From positions 1 through 64,000 of the forward strand of contig JABSRP010000020.1 in assembly GCA_013215145.1 (NCBI GenBank): a DNA stretch of 64,000 bases, in the 5' to 3' direction. The notes under the pieces are model-generated. The model ran no database searches. It worked only from the letters and a program-made list of their open reading frames with translations, and had not been told where the DNA came from. This document shows, one piece after another, positions 62,681 through 64,000 of this stretch (the stretch's first letter is position 1; each line of letters opens with the position of its first letter). The translations under genes and the position numbers were made by a program. Source of the stretch: Pseudobacteriovorax sp. (GTDB lineage: Bacteria > Bdellovibrionota_B > Oligoflexia > Oligoflexales > Oligoflexaceae).

Positions 62681-63745
62681 GTGGGAAGACCAGATTCGGA
62701 CGAAAAGCAATCGGTAGTCAGGAGAGTTGTTAAGAAAAACAATCGCTTCTACTGTGGTATTTGTGGTCGTGATCATGCATACAGAAAGCTAGCAGAGTCC
62801 TGCGTGGAAGCGTGCCTCGAGAAGGAATCAAAAAACGCTCGGGTAAAAATCCAAGATAAGAAAAAAACAAAAAAATATCGATGTAGCTACTGCAAACGAA
62901 TATACCTTCAAGTCAATCAAGCAAAGAAATGCGTCGAAGACTGTAAAAATCGAGCCGCTGAAAAGCATGAACTTGAAAAAAAGTTTGGCATTCAATCCAT
63001 GGTTCCTGATTTGGCAAAGGCTGAAAAACTTGCTGAACTTGCCGAAAACATGAATCAATCGTTTTTATCGGGCATGTCCGATGGTGATAAGATCATTAAA
63101 AAGGGCCGACAGTATCTTTGTCGTCAATGTCGAAAGCCTTATTCAGACCGTCAACAGGCCATTGATTGTTTTGATCAGCATCTTAAATCAAAAAAACAAT
63201 CAGCCTTCAAAGACCGCATTGTAAAGGCAAAAAAACAAATCGATCAACAAGCAGTTGCTCTCAAAAAGCAGGAATCAGCACAGGTAGCGCACGAAGCTAA
63301 GGTGGCTCAGGAACGAAAAAGGTCCTTAGAACTGGCTCGTCAAATGGAAGCTGATAGCAAAAAGTTTAAGATGGAAGGCAAGTTTTATGTTTGCCAGAAA
63401 TGTCATGAACGTTACGAAACCCGTAAAGAAGTTATTGCTTGCTATAATCGTCATGCAACTGGAGAGGATGCCTTAGTTGGTAAAAAAGCGGGAGGCAGAA
63501 AGGGTGATCCCAACGCTATGCCAGTGGCGGAAGAGCCAATTTTTCAAAGGCGCTCACCAACGCAAGATCCTGCCGACTTTGAATTGGATGTTACCAAACG
63601 AAAAAAGAAAAAAGTTGCGCGAGGCATCCCTGATAAAGATAAGTTTATAAGGGATGGTGCGAAATACGCTTGTCGTCAGTGCAATCAAAAGTATTTTACG
63701 AAGCAGGAAGTTATCCGATGCTTTGACAGTCATGACAAAGAGTAA
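62681..63745 (+). CDS. Protein with five tandem C2CH/C2C2 zinc fingers (CX2CX12CX3[CH])
   Basis: Unrecognised 354-residue, Lys/Arg/Gln-rich soluble protein. It contains five copies of one finger with exactly the same spacing: C25/C28/C41/C45, C68/C71/C84/C88, C147/C150/C163/H167, C238/C241/C254/H258 and C331/C334/C347/H351. Each begins with an aromatic or basic residue before the first Cys and holds Tyr (His in the first) at finger position 8. Fingers are joined by charged helical linkers, with a coiled-coil stretch at about 176-230. The spacing equals classical C2H2 fingers, except that the third ligand is Cys. DNA, RNA or protein binding are all possible. GTG start with GGAGG 5 nt upstream, 53 bp after the S41 gene, probably one transcript. 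Confidence 0.85.
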   Translation: MGRPDSDEKQSVVRRVVKKNNRFYCGICGRDHAYRKLAESCVEACLEKESKNARVKIQDKKKTKKYRCSYCKRIYLQVNQAKKCVEDCKNRAAEKHELEKKFGIQSMVPDLAKAEKLAELAENMNQSFLSGMSDGDKIIKKGRQYLCRQCRKPYSDRQQAIDCFDQHLKSKKQSAFKDRIVKAKKQIDQQAVALKKQESAQVAHEAKVAQERKRSLELARQMEADSKKFKMEGKFYVCQKCHERYETRKEVIACYNRHATGEDALVGKKAGGRKGDPNAMPVAEEPIFQRRSPTQDPADFELDVTKRKKKKVARGIPDKDKFIRDGAKYACRQCNQKYFTKQEVIRCFDSHDKE

Positions 63746-63746
63746 G

Positions 63747-64000
63747 TTATTTTAAAACATCTAGTTGAGAGACGAAGAGAATTTTTTTAAAAGTCCTATT
63801 CAGCGCTTTGCTTTTGAAATCATACATTGGATAAGCCTTCATGAGAATGACTTTAGTGCCCTTCGGTAAGTCGAGCCTGGAGGTTGCCGCCCAGTTTTCC
63901 TCATCTTCATTTTTGTATTTAAAGTAGGTATAGCCGTCGACATCGATGGTTTCGATGATCTCTCCCTTGGGGAATTGATCAGATGTTTCGTGAAGGGCTT
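63747..64000 (-). CDS. C-terminal part of an NrfJ-like beta-domain protein (start beyond right edge)
   Basis: Minus-strand frame open from the window end to TAA 63747-63749, giving 84 residues. KGEIIETIDVDGYTYFKYK, WAATSRLDLPKGTKVIL and YPMYDFKSKALNRTFKKI match the small beta-rich domain seen in NrfJ-related and GW-type proteins (VLExxDVxGYTY, W(V/A)A, MxxFxSKxLxRTF). These are often secreted, sometimes with cytochromes or metal-binding lipoproteins. The N-terminus and signal are outside the window. Convergent with the zinc-finger gene, 1 bp apart. Confidence 0.7.
   Translation of the reverse strand, partial: ALHETSDQFPKGEIIETIDVDGYTYFKYKNEDEENWAATSRLDLPKGTKVILMKAYPMYDFKSKALNRTFKKILFVSQLDVLK

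Overview
The window is an ordinary chromosomal stretch of a Gram-negative bacterium of moderate, slightly AT-rich composition. Gram-negative character is shown by an outer-membrane beta-barrel protein, several lipoprotein signal peptides, an LpxL/HtrB-type acyltransferase and an O-antigen/exopolysaccharide flippase. The mixture of many TPR proteins, an outer-membrane-barrel/TPR cluster that recalls the Myxococcus Glt gliding machinery, GYF-domain envelope proteins, several secreted zinc metalloproteases and an Rsm22-type methyltransferase suggests the Bdellovibrionota/Oligoflexia or a myxobacteria-like relative. That placement is inference, not proof. Non-ATG starts (TTG, GTG) preceded by good Shine-Dalgarno sequences are common. 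I saw no rRNA, CRISPR array, IS element or prophage, and one tRNA (Val, TAC).

Layout. 1-6.6 kb, mostly minus strand: the edge of a Bcr/CflA drug exporter, a secreted protein with 49-residue repeats, an FkbM methyltransferase, an Asp/Glu racemase-like protein, a polysaccharide flippase, a damaged secreted matrixin-like protease with its coupled small gene, and a TrmH-type rRNA/tRNA methyltransferase. 6.8-17 kb: a lipoprotein metallopeptidase with a His-rich insert, HrpB helicase, an RluA pseudouridine synthase, an Rsm22-like methyltransferase, then a plus-strand run of lipA, an LpxL-like acyltransferase, an ICMT/PEMT-like membrane protein and a glutaryl-CoA dehydrogenase. 17-24 kb: an unrecognised group (giant TPR protein, small zinc ribbon, second TPR protein, PsbP/DcrB-like membrane protein) facing a REC-PilZ regulator and a zinc-ribbon HDOD protein. 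24-29 kb: a phytanoyl-CoA dioxygenase-like enzyme, tRNA-Val, an NfeD protease/slipin pair and a stand-alone proline dehydrogenase.

29-36 kb is a five-gene operon (outer-membrane barrel, two large secreted TPR proteins, a TPR lipoprotein, a small secreted protein). 36-41.5 kb: hutF/hutG (last steps of the five-step histidine pathway), a second zinc-ribbon HDOD protein, a response regulator/HPt pair and another small zincin preceded by a TTG/CTG microsatellite. 41.5-45.5 kb: the priming sugar-phosphate transferase and a GT4 glycosyltransferase, then a sensor-less sigma-54 activator. 45.5-52.3 kb: translation and core genes rpsB-tsf-pyrH-frr, a YceD/DUF177 protein, a double-GYF membrane protein, rpmF and fabD. 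52.5-60 kb: a membrane (Fe-S) oxidoreductase, a small coiled-coil protein, and a complete-looking suf operon (Rrf2 regulator, sufB, sufC, sufD, sufU, Nfu) behind a near-consensus sigma-70 promoter, without a cysteine desulfurase. 60-64 kb: a hotdog thioesterase, a small membrane protein, an S41-type protein, a protein with five tandem zinc fingers of exact CX2CX12CX3(C/H) spacing, and the edge of an NrfJ-like gene.

The best candidates for something undescribed are the five-finger zinc protein at 62681-63745, the paired zinc-ribbon/HDOD proteins in which HD has become CN, the TPR/zinc-ribbon/membrane-protein cluster at 16980-22233, and the matrixin gene whose catalytic half lies behind a single in-frame TGA.
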